A stretch of 64,000 bases of DNA from Halichondria panicea (Eukaryota; Porifera; Demospongiae; Suberitida; Halichondriidae): NCBI RefSeq assembly GCF_963675165.1, contig NC_087387.1, positions 2,407,501 to 2,471,500 on the forward strand, in the 5' to 3' direction. How positions within the stretch are numbered: the stretch's first letter is position 1; every line of letters starts with the position of its first letter. Shown piece after piece: positions 32,901-44,900 of the stretch. A program made the translations under genes and the position numbers. The notes beneath the pieces are model-generated. The model saw only the letters and a list, made by a program, of their open reading frames with translations, searched no databases and was not told the origin of the DNA.

Positions 32901-35900
32901 ACTCGTGTCGGGCCTCCTCTGTGATGCATCTAACTATCATACCAATGAGTTAGTGTTGATCAATGTAGCATTGTTTGATGATGTGTACACATTGGTTTGT
33001 TGGTTGTTGGTAGTGTACACAAGCTTACATCACAACCACCTACGTAGATATGCTTTCTAGTAAAATCAACTGTCTATGCCTTTCAGCTAAGTTATAACTA
33101 TATATAGCACTGTGAGTTTAGTGCTGCTGGTTTTAGCACTGCACATGACTTGCACAAAGCACTATACACTTTGTATTGTCTTTGTCACAGTTCAGCGTGA
33201 TAATGTAGTCAATAGTAACCATCAAATCTGCATGACTACCATAGCAACTACTATTGTCTAGATTACCTCAACAGTTAGTCATTTGGGTGTTGGTGGTCTT
33301 GCTAAGCAACTCTTTGATGGTTAGCTGGAATGTATAATGACCCCACACAGTCTAATCAGTACGTGTAGTTATGTCTTTAGATGCTATAAATAGTACAGAC
33401 ATACATTCCACTTGTAATCTATTCGATATTTATAACTTTGGAATTATGCCTCGATGTGCGCATGCGCATGCGAGGTATATAGTAGTGTCTGTGTCTGTGT
33501 GTCTAGACTGCTATAGCCTCAATGATCAATGAAGAGCAAGTAAGATATTTTATAGGAGCTCTTATTGGCTTCTAGTCACGGTTTCTTGGATTTTTAAAAA
33601 TGTGTATTTGCAAAATAATGCTTCGTTCTCGAGGCATTGCAGCCATTTCAGAATAGTACGTAGCAAAACTTGTTCGTAGAGTGCTGCTACTCTACTTACC
33701 GCACTAGAACGTTAGAGTGAGAAAAGAGCTGCAAAGCTGCACTGCACTAGATGAGAACAGCAGCCATGGACTTGACTTTTAGCATCCTTAGCAACAATCA
33801 TGGTCAATCATTGGCCCACTCTTGCTGCATGCGAATGTAGTTATTGTACATGTGTGTATAATTATTTAATAGTAGCTTCATGTCGTAAAGCTTTTGGCGC
33901 CTGCGTCCGCTGTGCTTTCATAGACTTTGGCTTGGTTTTTAATTGTTACATTATCTTCCTAAAAATGGTTTATGTGGTTTTGTAAGAAGATTTTCGGCCC
34001 TAGGTCATGGTGTTGAAGGGATTCTGTGTAAATTCTTTGAGCTCTTGTGGTTGGCTAGCAACCACACTTCACATGTTACCTTAATTATTGTGCTCAAGAT
34101 GTCTCCTAGCAAAATTTTTGTGACTCTGAGGTCTAGTATAGCTGGTAGATCTAATGAGATGGTCTTTAACTACATGTAGATCCCATACTTATATGTATAC
34201 AAAGCCTTTCTCCCCATAATTTACTCATACACTATTGAGCAATGTGTACTCCCGCCACTCCCAGTCGCAGTCACAAACATCACAGAGGTGCGAGGCGGTC
34301 GCTCCACTGACAGCTTCAAGATCAGCAAAGACACTCACCCTGAAGATGTCTGCTTCTCCATCATCTACAAGGATGCAGGGAACAACCTGAAGACATTGGA
34401 CCTGGCCGCTCTCACCGTGGCCGACAGGACCGCATGGGTGGAAGGACTCAAGGCTATCCTGAGGCAAACTAGTGAGTGCCGTGTGTGTGCTTAGCGTTGA
34501 TCGAATGAAGCGGCATTTACTTTTTAAACTATATTTTTGCATGTGGGAGATGTGCCTGCATGGTTGTCATGAGTGTACTAAATATAGCTTGCAGCTATAA
34601 TTATGTTTGTGTGATATGTTTGTGTGTGTGATGCGCGAGCCTGGTAGCGTTTGATCTGTTAGAGACTCGAATTCTTCTCTTTGTGTGTCATACAGTAATT
34701 ATGCGTGTGGCCAACTCTCGTAATTTTATAATTTGGCGTGTGTGTTACTAGTTGGTGCGTAGGCTACTGTAGCAACTGATATCAGTAGTATTCATGTAGT
34801 TAATTAACAATGAATAGTTATGTAGCGTTAAAGGCTTCTGTGGAGATTCTGGAAGAATATCAAAGCACTACATTGTACATGTAGCTTTGTGCCTTATCTG
34901 ACACTATGTTGTTATGGCTACATACTCTTTGTTGGAGTGCACCCAAATTTCTTTATTATCCATCGGCATCCTACTGGTGCTGCAATGCTAAATATAGTAA
35001 CACTCTCTGTGCAGTATGAATCAGTGCTATAATTATAATCATACGTGTAATTGCAGGCTCCAGCGATAAGGGCGATGAGAGGTCAAAGGTCAGGGAACGC
35101 TGGCTCAAGGACCTGTTTGACCGTGCCGATAAAGACAACAGTGGCACACTGGACCTGAAGGAGGTGCTCCGTCTCATGAACGAACTTAACGTGGGCGTGT
35201 CACAGAAGCAGCTCAAGAAACAGTTTAAGGTGAGAAACGAAGAGCCAGTTAGTTAAATCAAGGGCATACCAGGGTAGTTTGGGGGGGACGGTTTACGCAG
35301 GCCGCAAAATGTTTGGCCACTCCCACATTTGTTACTCACACCCCGTATTACATGTATGCTAGTGCATCACATTAGATCTAGTTACGTATTGCACACCATA
35401 GACAGTAATAATGTGATGATGTCATTATTCTACAAAAATTGTGGGGGGAAAGGTTCACCCCAGCCCCCCACTAGATGAAACCCTGCCGGTATAAAAGAAG
35501 AGAGGGCATGCAACAGTAAAAGTTATATGTGTACTGATAGTGGAGTGCATGCCCTCTCTTCTTTTATAAGCCCTTGGTTAAATCTTAAATCTTGTTCAGC
35601 ATAGCACAGCACAGCCATTTTATTTCCTGGTTGGGATTTCTTGGAGCGAAATATAATATATAAAATTCTATTCTACATGTACATTGTATATTGAGGCCAT
35701 AACCAGGGTTAACGCGTAGTTTTAATTATATTCACAGGCCGCAGACACAGAAGGAGCCTCTGAAGGAGACCAACTCGATGGGAAACTCAACTTTGATGAA
35801 TTCTGCACTCTCTTCAAAGACCTCTCTGCTAGACCCGAGTTGAGGATGCTCTTCAACAAGTACAGCTCCAAGATGGAATGGCTGACAGTCAAGGACCTGC

Positions 35901-38900
35901 AGAAGTTCTTGCAGCTGGAGCAAGGAGCGGACAACCCCAGTCTGGAGTTCTGCACTCAGCTGGTGCAGAAATACGAGCCCACGGACGAGGGCAAGGCACA
36001 GGTGTGTGGAGTAGGGTGTTGATAGGGTGTCAATGAAAGAATGTCCTTCCATTATGAGCATAATTATGGTGGTGGAGTCTTTACCCTATGTACATGTACC
36101 AACCAATCATGTCCAGTAATTGCCATCAATGGGTCTGCTGATCCTTACCCACACTGTAGAAAACAGTATATTCCGTTTGTCATGCTGGCGATCTTTACCC
36201 AACAAGACTTTATGTTATATTTGTCTTTTGTTTCTGTTGATCCTTACCAACACAATATAGATAACAGTATATTCCTTTTGTTATACTGGCGATCTTTACC
36301 CAACAAGGCTTTATGTTATATTTGTCTTTTGTTTCTGTTGATCCTTACCAACACAATATAGATAACAGTGTATTCCTTTTGTTATACTGGCGATCTTTAC
36401 CCAACATGGCTTTATGTTATATTTGTCTTTTGTTTCTGTTGATCCTTACCAACGCAATATAGATAACAAACAGTGTATTCGTTTGTTATACTGGCGATCT
36501 TTACCCAACAGGGCTTCATGAGCATGGATGGCTTCTCTCAGTTCATGCTGGGGCCTGAGAACGACATCATCAATGTTGATCGCTGCTCCATAATCTACCA
36601 GGACATGACCCAGCCCCTTTCCCACTACTACATTGCCTCCTCTCACAACACCTACCTTCTAGAGGACCAGCTGAAGGGACCTTCGTCTTGTGAGGCCTAC
36701 GTGCGAGCTCTGAGGAAGGGCTGCAGATGTGTCGAGTGTAAGTTATGGGTGTGTGGAGTGTGTAAAGTGACATCGTTGGCTCCACTTAAATTCATAATTA
36801 ATGATGCAGCATGCAATTTATACATGTAAGTTTCGGTGTATAGTGTACTCATGTTCTTATCCCCTCCCCCCATACACACAGTGGACTGCTGGGATGGTCC
36901 TGATGGGGAGCCCATCATTTACCATGGTTACACCCTCACCTCTAAGATTCCCTTCAATGAGGTCATCGAGGCAGTTCGTGACCACGCCTTTGTGGCGTCA
37001 ACGTGAGTGGTGTTATTACTGGCTGTATACATAGTTATGTGCTCACACCAGTTATGAGAGACCTATTATCTGAGTGAGTGTAGTTATATGTATACCCTCC
37101 CTGCTTAGTAATGGTCAAGTATATTCTATGTGCTGTACAGTTTTGTGCAATAATTTGGGTGTTTTTAAGCTGCATGCACTAGCCATTAATTAGACTGATA
37201 CATGTGTCACTCTCGTACGGCCGGTATGCTCATGCAGTCTGTATGTATATAACGATTATGGTCTCTGTTTCTCTACCCCCTTCTTAACCCTGTGTAGATA
37301 CCCTGTGATCCTGTCCATAGAGAACCACTGCTCTGTCCCCCAACAGGCCCGCATGGCTGAGATCATGAAAGAGATTCTTGGAGATACTCTCTATGACGAC
37401 GCGCGAGACGAGAGCAGGACCATCCTGCCCTCCCCTGAGGATCTCAGGAGGAAGATCCTTGTCAAGGTAACTGCATTTGAACACTGTTTGTATAAAATTC
37501 CATTGTTGTAACGCACGTCATTGTTCACATCCAAAAACAAAATTGGAAATTGGTTGAGGTGAGCAATTTTCCCTCTCTCCCCCTTAAATATACATAATTA
37601 TATATAATTATGGTCGGCATTGTGAACAGTACAATTAACGCCTTATCCCATCTTCTTTACCCTCAGGGCAAGAAGTTGAACAAGACCGTGGAGGAGGCTG
37701 ATGACGACGAAGGTGAAGTTACTGATGAGGACGAGGCTGAAGAAATAGACCAGACTCACAAAGTCGAACCTGAGGTAAGTTGTGTACTTGTTATTTTTAA
37801 AAGAGCAACCCTCGTTTTAGGCTTATGATTAGCAATTTGTAAGGCTATCCGAGACACTCTCTACAGTAGCATTTTCTGAAACCTTTTTCTTCGCTGATGC
37901 AGTACAAAGGGAAAAATCTTATAATACCTGCCTTTGCTTGCAAAGGTCATCGTACAATTACTGACGTACATGTAGTCGACTGCTTGTTGGTTATAGGCTC
38001 TGTATCTACCCCTATAGGCCAAGCCAGAGGAGGACAAGCCAGCTGAGGACAAACCAGCTGAGGACAAACCAGCTGAGGACAAGCCAGCCGAGGATAAGCC
38101 AGCTGAGGACAAACCAGCTGAAGATAAGCCAGCTGAGGACAAACCAGCTGAGGACAAACCAGCCGAGGACAAACCAGCCGAGGACAAACCAGCTGAAGAC
38201 AAACCAGCCGAAGACAAACCAGCTGAGGACAAGCCAGCCGAGGACAAACCAGCCGAAGACAAACCAGCTGCTTCAGGAGAAGATGCAACAGATGGCGCCA
38301 AAGGAGGTAAGTAGTCCCCTTACATACATGACATGGTATAAGTGACATTGTCTTTATCTTTGTATCCACAGATGCTACCCCCCGCAAGCAGCGCTCGGTG
38401 AGCTTCAGGTCTCGCCAGAGGAAGACTACTGTGACTCAGAAGCCAAAGAAGAAGATCAAGCTCAACTCTAAGCTGTCTAAGTGTGTCAACTATGTCCAGT
38501 CTGTTCACTTCCCTGGCATCGAGGGATATGATGGAGGTGGGCGTGGTCTGTGAGATGAGAGGGAGGGAATGAGATTGCTGTTTCACATATTGTATATATT
38601 ATTATTATTGTCTCTACGCCGTTACAGTACAAATAATGTACCGTATATGTATGTATACATGTTCAAAGACAGTAATCCTTGATGGTAATTCCATGTACAT
38701 AACCGACAAGGACTTAAAACGTTGGTGTGTTTTCACCGATTGATAACTATCCATCTCTTTCCTCGACAGTGAGCCCCGCTCCCGGCAAGTGTTGGCAGAT
38801 GAGCTCGTTCGGAGAGAGCACTGCCACAAAGTTGAGCAAAGAGAGTGCAGTGAGGTACGTCACCTACAACAAGGTCCAAGTCAGCCGCACATACCCTAAG

Positions 38901-41900
38901 GGCTCTCGTGTCGACTCCTCCAACTATGACCCCACCCCTATGTGGAACGCTGGATGCCAGATTGGTGCGTGATGTTTTGTTTCGTTTGCAAATGTTGCGC
39001 GTGTCTGTATGTACATGTACATGTAGCTTCACTTGCTATATTTGTTAGCGACCTATTATACCGTATTACTGTATGTTGGAAAAACTTGTTGTGGCAATAC
39101 ATTGGCTTTGGGACTTTTAGTTGGTAGCGTGGCCGAGCGGTCTAAGGCGCTGGTTTAAGGCACCAGTCATTTCGATGGTGTGGGTTCGAATCCCACCGCT
39201 GCCACTTTTTTCATAGGCAATGTACATAATGTATGTCATTGTTTTATGTAGTCCCTCTCCCCCTCCAGTTGCCCTAAACTACCAGACTCCTGGCAAGGCC
39301 ATGGACCTCAACGAGGGCAAGTTCCGAGACAATGGTGGGTGTGGCTACCTCCTCAAGCCAGCCATCATGAGAGAAGGTGAGAACGCTAGCCGTGGGTACA
39401 GTTTGTTAGTGACACATTGTGGGAGCTATCTCCAGGTGTGAAATTTGGATGAAAAATTAGATGAACCAGTCAGTCCTAGACTATAATAATAAATTGAAGT
39501 GTAAGGGACTTTGCTGTAATAAGTGTGTATATTTATTGTCCACGTAGACTTGTCACGATTTGACCACAATCAGCGTAGCGTGCACTTCTCTGGCTTCACC
39601 CCCAAAGTCATCACAGTGAAGGTACATACCAGTGCACAGGTGCTGGTGCTGAAGATATAGAACAAATATCAGCGTGGTTATATAAACATTTTTGGTCTTT
39701 AATTTCTGAGTAACAAATTTTTTGCCTATTGGTCTCTTGAGCTGTTTTTAGCTGTAACATTCCATAGCACTGTATTTTTTATTGCTGACCAATTGTGTTG
39801 ATACGCTTTGTGTGCATGTCAAAATCATACTACATTGGGCCTATCGAACTATAATTGTGTACAAATGATAATTATTTTTGTATGTGGTATACTACAGTGA
39901 TTAAGTAGGCATTATTGCCATCTAGCTGTTACTGCTATAGATGTGACACAATCTCCCCCTTCCCAGGTGATCAGTGGCCAGAAGTTGCCCAAGCCGGGTG
40001 ACAAAAAGGGAGAAATCATCGACCCCTACGTCGTACTGCAGGTGGTGGGGGCGGAGTGTGACAACCAGAAGTTCAGGTCCAAAACTGTCAATGATAACGG
40101 TGTGTGTTGTGTGTACATTAAGTGTGTAAGGTGTGTGGGGAGCATGGAGGAACTGCGTGGGTGGCCTGAAGTACTCTTTATACTTCATGTCTTTCAAACT
40201 TTTATAGTTCCTTGTATTGTGTCCATGGTGTAATACACGTACTGCACTGTTGTCTACATGGAAGTAGAAATTTGTGGGATATATACTTGGTCTATTGACA
40301 TAATTACTGTATGAAAGGAACATCTGTAGTGTGGGTTTGTAGGCATTGAAAGAAACACACGTACCATAGAAATGAGGGGTATAAGGTCACAGTACGATGG
40401 TGTTGATCGTAAACTTAATAATCATGCATGTACATTTACATGTGTACATGAAAGTGGTGTGTGTGAGTGGGTATTGAGGGGTAACACATATTAGCGTGGT
40501 TTGCATGGATTTTGTGGTAACACAATACAGAAGAAATGTTTGTTTTTTAATTATTGTGTCCTCATTCTATTCCGACAGGATTCAATCCCAGGTGGTCAGA
40601 CCAGAGCTTCCAGATGCAAGTCCGTTTCCCAGAACTAGCTGTGCTCAGGGTTAAAGTGATGGACGAGGATTGGGGTCCAAATGCTGATGATTTCATTGGC
40701 TCGTACACCCTCCCCCTCAATTGCCTGGTGCCCGGCTATCGTCATGTCCACCTCACTAAGAGCGGACTCAAGATGGAGAGTGGGTCGCTGTTCCTACACA
40801 TCCAGATCCAGGACTACGTTGCCCCACACAGAGCATTTGTGAGTGCTTGTCTCTAGAAAGAAACTGTTTGTCTTACACCCCTTTTCACCTCACTTGAATT
40901 TGTTTTTTAAAGCAAAAACGCATAAATGCTACACTAATTGTCATCAAGTGTGTAGAATAAGTGTACAGAGCCTATGGTGTGGTCCCACTGTGCACACTGT
41001 AGTACTAGTACTTAGTGGTTTATGGACGGCCACCTGGGTCAAAAATAGAGTATCAGCATCAAGGACCAGACTGTCAGCAATCAGTGATTCCAGGAAATCC
41101 ATGTACTAGCAATCAGTGATATTCTAGGAAATGGATGTACTAGCAATCAGTGATTCCAGGAAATGATCCCAGTAAATCTAGCAATCAGTGATTCTAGGAA
41201 ATCCATGTATTAGCAATCAGTGATTCCAGGAAATCCAATCAGTGATTCCAGGAAATCATCCCAGTAAATGGTCCAGCAATCAGTCATTCTAGGAAATGGA
41301 TGGGCCTGCAATTGATTACCAGTACAGTACTGTGATCCTATAATCATGCACACCTGCACAGTTCTGTGATCCTGTAATCGATGCACACCTGCACGGCAGT
41401 GGCTATATCCCTTTACTGGTCAAATTGTTGTAAATTTACAACAACAATCTGGGAGGGAGCGTGTTATCAACTTGTGAATGTTGCATGATATTGGATTCTG
41501 TGGCAGATTGGATAGTGTCATGAATCCGATTATCCTTTGAAGTTCTGCTGAGCTGTTCAATTAGGACACTTAAAAAAAAATAAAAAAGTAAAATAAAAAA
41601 GGTTTAAAACAAGCTATACAGCATGTAGGACTGAGTAGTATCCATTGGTAGACCCTCTGGACTATCTTGGTAGCCATAGAATATTTTCGAAGAGGAAGCA
41701 GCAAGCCATTTGTGTACACAGGCACTTCACTAGTGGACACAAGCTCTACAATAGTCTACATGCTTGCTAAGCAGCTTAGTTGACCAGAGTGCAGCTTTTA
41801 AAGGCCACACATACTTCCATCGAGGCAGCAGCAAGGCATAAAATCGATGGTTAGTTTGTGCACAACCATTGACCCACGCCCATCTCTACAAGCCATAGCC

Positions 41901-44900
41901 ACTTCATTGGGGGCGGCGATAACATCAAGCTAATTAATTTTGGTGGGTTGGGCTCAGATGCAAACTGGAACTCAGAACTCTGCATGAGGCCCGGCCCATG
42001 ACTGGAGGAGCACCGATTACCTGAAATCACTGGTTTGCTGGGTGCATGCATCAGTTACCTGGAATCAGTTGCTAGCGCATCGATTCACTAGGTCTAGATG
42101 TTGCAGCCCCCACCCATTTCCTAGCATCACTGATTGCTAGTACATGGATTTCCTACAATTACTGATTGCTAGTACATTGATTTCCTACAATCACTGATTG
42201 CTATTACATCGATTTCCTGGAATCACTGATTGCTGACAGTCTGGTCCTTGATGCTGATACTCTATTTTTGACCCAGGTGGCGTTCCATAGTGGTTGGCTA
42301 TGTGTTTCTGATGGTTATGGTTTGCATTTCAAGTGAGATGAAAAGATTTCTGCAGTATTCACCTAGTTGTGCCTGTGACATGTATTGTTGTTACCTTGTG
42401 TTTTACTGTAGGGCAAGACCAAGACTACTCTGAAGCTCAAGAAATCCAGAGAGGTTAGTCTAAGATTTTAGAATGAATCTTCCATGCCTCATGTTTGACA
42501 ATGTACATTTACAGCTAGCTTATGTACATGTATACAGCTTGTAATCATTCAATCATAAATGTCCGTCTTTCAGTACCCTGAACACCACCAAGTTGGCCAC
42601 CAAGGCATTGACCTTCATTTCCGCAACATCCCCGCTGTCTTGCACAGAGCAGTGGACATGAGAGAGGACTTCACCTTTTACCTTCTCCACTTCAAGGAGC
42701 TGGTCGGCCATGGACCTCAGGCTTCTCTCAGTGACTGTGTAGAGCTGCTTGCTGCCAGGGCAACCAGTGCAGGTCTCAGCTTGTGTCTACAGGAGCAGGG
42801 AGAGGTGAGCTGTCTGTTATGTACTGTTTCGTTTTGAGTCATTATACCTTCGGATACATGTACATGTATGCTGCATAGTGTAGCTGCAACAAAATATTTA
42901 ACTGCATGTGTGTGCATGCATATATTATGTGGTATTATGTAATGTAGGTATATATTGGCAGTAGACAGTGACTAATGCTCTTAACTTAATTAAGGTGAAA
43001 GCTAGTACCTTGTTTTCTGTTGGAATTCCTAGTACTGTGGGGGTCTGTATAGGTGATTGATAGGGAATGGAATTATTCTGGTGTATATCCAGTTTTGGTT
43101 ATGATTGGGACATTAAGTTGGAAGCTTACTTAGGGTTAGGCAGTAGACAGTGACTAATGCTCTTAACTTAATTGAGGTGAAAGCTAGTACCTTGTTTTCT
43201 GTTAGAATTCCTAGTACTGTGGGGGTCTGTGTATAGGTGATTGATGGGAATGGAATTATTCTCTGTGTATATAGAGTTTTGGTTATGATTGGGACATTAG
43301 TTGGAAGCATACTTAGGGTAATAGATGTCTAAAATGCGGTTATGATTGGGACATTAGTTGGAAGCATACTTAGGGATGTCTATGATTGGGACATTAGTTG
43401 GAAGCATACTTAGGGATGTCTAAAATGCGGTTATGATTGGGACATTAGTTGGAAGCATACTTAGGGTAATATTGGAAGCATACTTAGGGTAATAGATGTC
43501 TATGGCATTTTAGTAGTTTTGATTGCTAAAATGTTACTGTTCTCGCCTTAATTGGTGTTGGTTGTGACACATGTGTGTATACAGTTGAATTCTCCTGGCA
43601 ATAATTATTTATTCCTTTACTTCAGAGTGAAGAGACCAGGGTGTATCAAATGAGTATGGTCTCGGGAGTAGTGCCAGCGTCAATACAGCCCATGTTGGAT
43701 ACATTCAACCAACTCAACTCATCCATTCAGGCACTCATCGTGCATGGTCAGCCCACTATCAACGAGGTACATACAGTAGTAGCTAGGTCACATGATCAAT
43801 GTCTGTAGTTGTAATTATACCAGCTGTCACACATTTCATTCGAGTATATACATACAAGCAGGAGTGTATATCTTCATACACTCCTGATACAAGTACATAC
43901 ACTGTATGTCCCTGCTAACATAGGTCAAAGTACGTAACTCCTGCACGAGATAACTCTCAACGTGTAGGAACAATGTTCACACTTATTGAGCTTCGTTGGT
44001 CCTCATATTCCTTGTGACTCATAGTGGTATTAATTATACTTTTGTATTACTCTTGTACAGCTTCAGGTCATCCACAAGGAGGCCAAGGAACAGGAGGATG
44101 CCCTGAGGCAGCACATCAATGACACTCCCCCCAAGAGACCTGACCTCGTACGTACAGTATACATGAATTAGTGATTTGCCATGCTGCCCCTATGGTGTGT
44201 GCATACTGGCATACCGATGACACGCTTTGAATCTTTGTTTTGTGGTGTGTGCAGGTGTTGGACCAGTATGCTCGTACCATGTTCACTGTGTCCACTGAAG
44301 CTGAACGACTGACAGCTGCCAAAGAACAGGCTGCTGACACACTGAAGAAGGTGGGTCTATCTACGTGTGTGTGTGTGTTTTCAGTGGTGTCTGAACAGAT
44401 GTGTGTATATGCATGCATGATGTGTGTGGTTGTTTATAGGATGTTTTATTTCTTGTGGGACCGTATAGGGATTCAAATGCGAGGTTCTTCTATCATGCAA
44501 GTTTCACATAGACTGCAAACAAAATTCACGCGAACAGTGAGCGTGCGCATGTAATTTGTAATAGCAATAGGCAGGGTTTCATATGGGATTTTCCCCCTAG
44601 AAATCTAAAAATAGTATACAATCGAACAGACTAGTAAAATTAACTTAAAAGCATAAAAAAAAACCAAATTGCACCTCAAATGACCGTTCCTCAAAAAGTT
44701 TTCGAGGGAGGACCCGCCTCCCAGCTAAAATGAAACCTAATTGAGGTGTGCACTATCATTTGTAAATGGCATTTGGAAACCCGATATTGTACCAGTCACA
44801 TACCACAGATACGTTCAATAATATAATCTCTCTTATTCTCTCTCATGTGCAGTTGTTTGGAGCAGCTACAAGTGCTGGTATTGCATTGAAACCCACTCAA

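Noticed and set aside
37861..38387. Antisense open frames of Leu/Ser/Ala/Gly repeats
   Set aside because: Shadow of the KPAED array in PLC exon 11; no start context or splice sites.
41100..41300. Regularly spaced ~20-base repeats resembling a CRISPR array
   Set aside because: The genome is animal, spacer lengths are irregular, and the same units occur inverted in the other arm of a foldback transposon.
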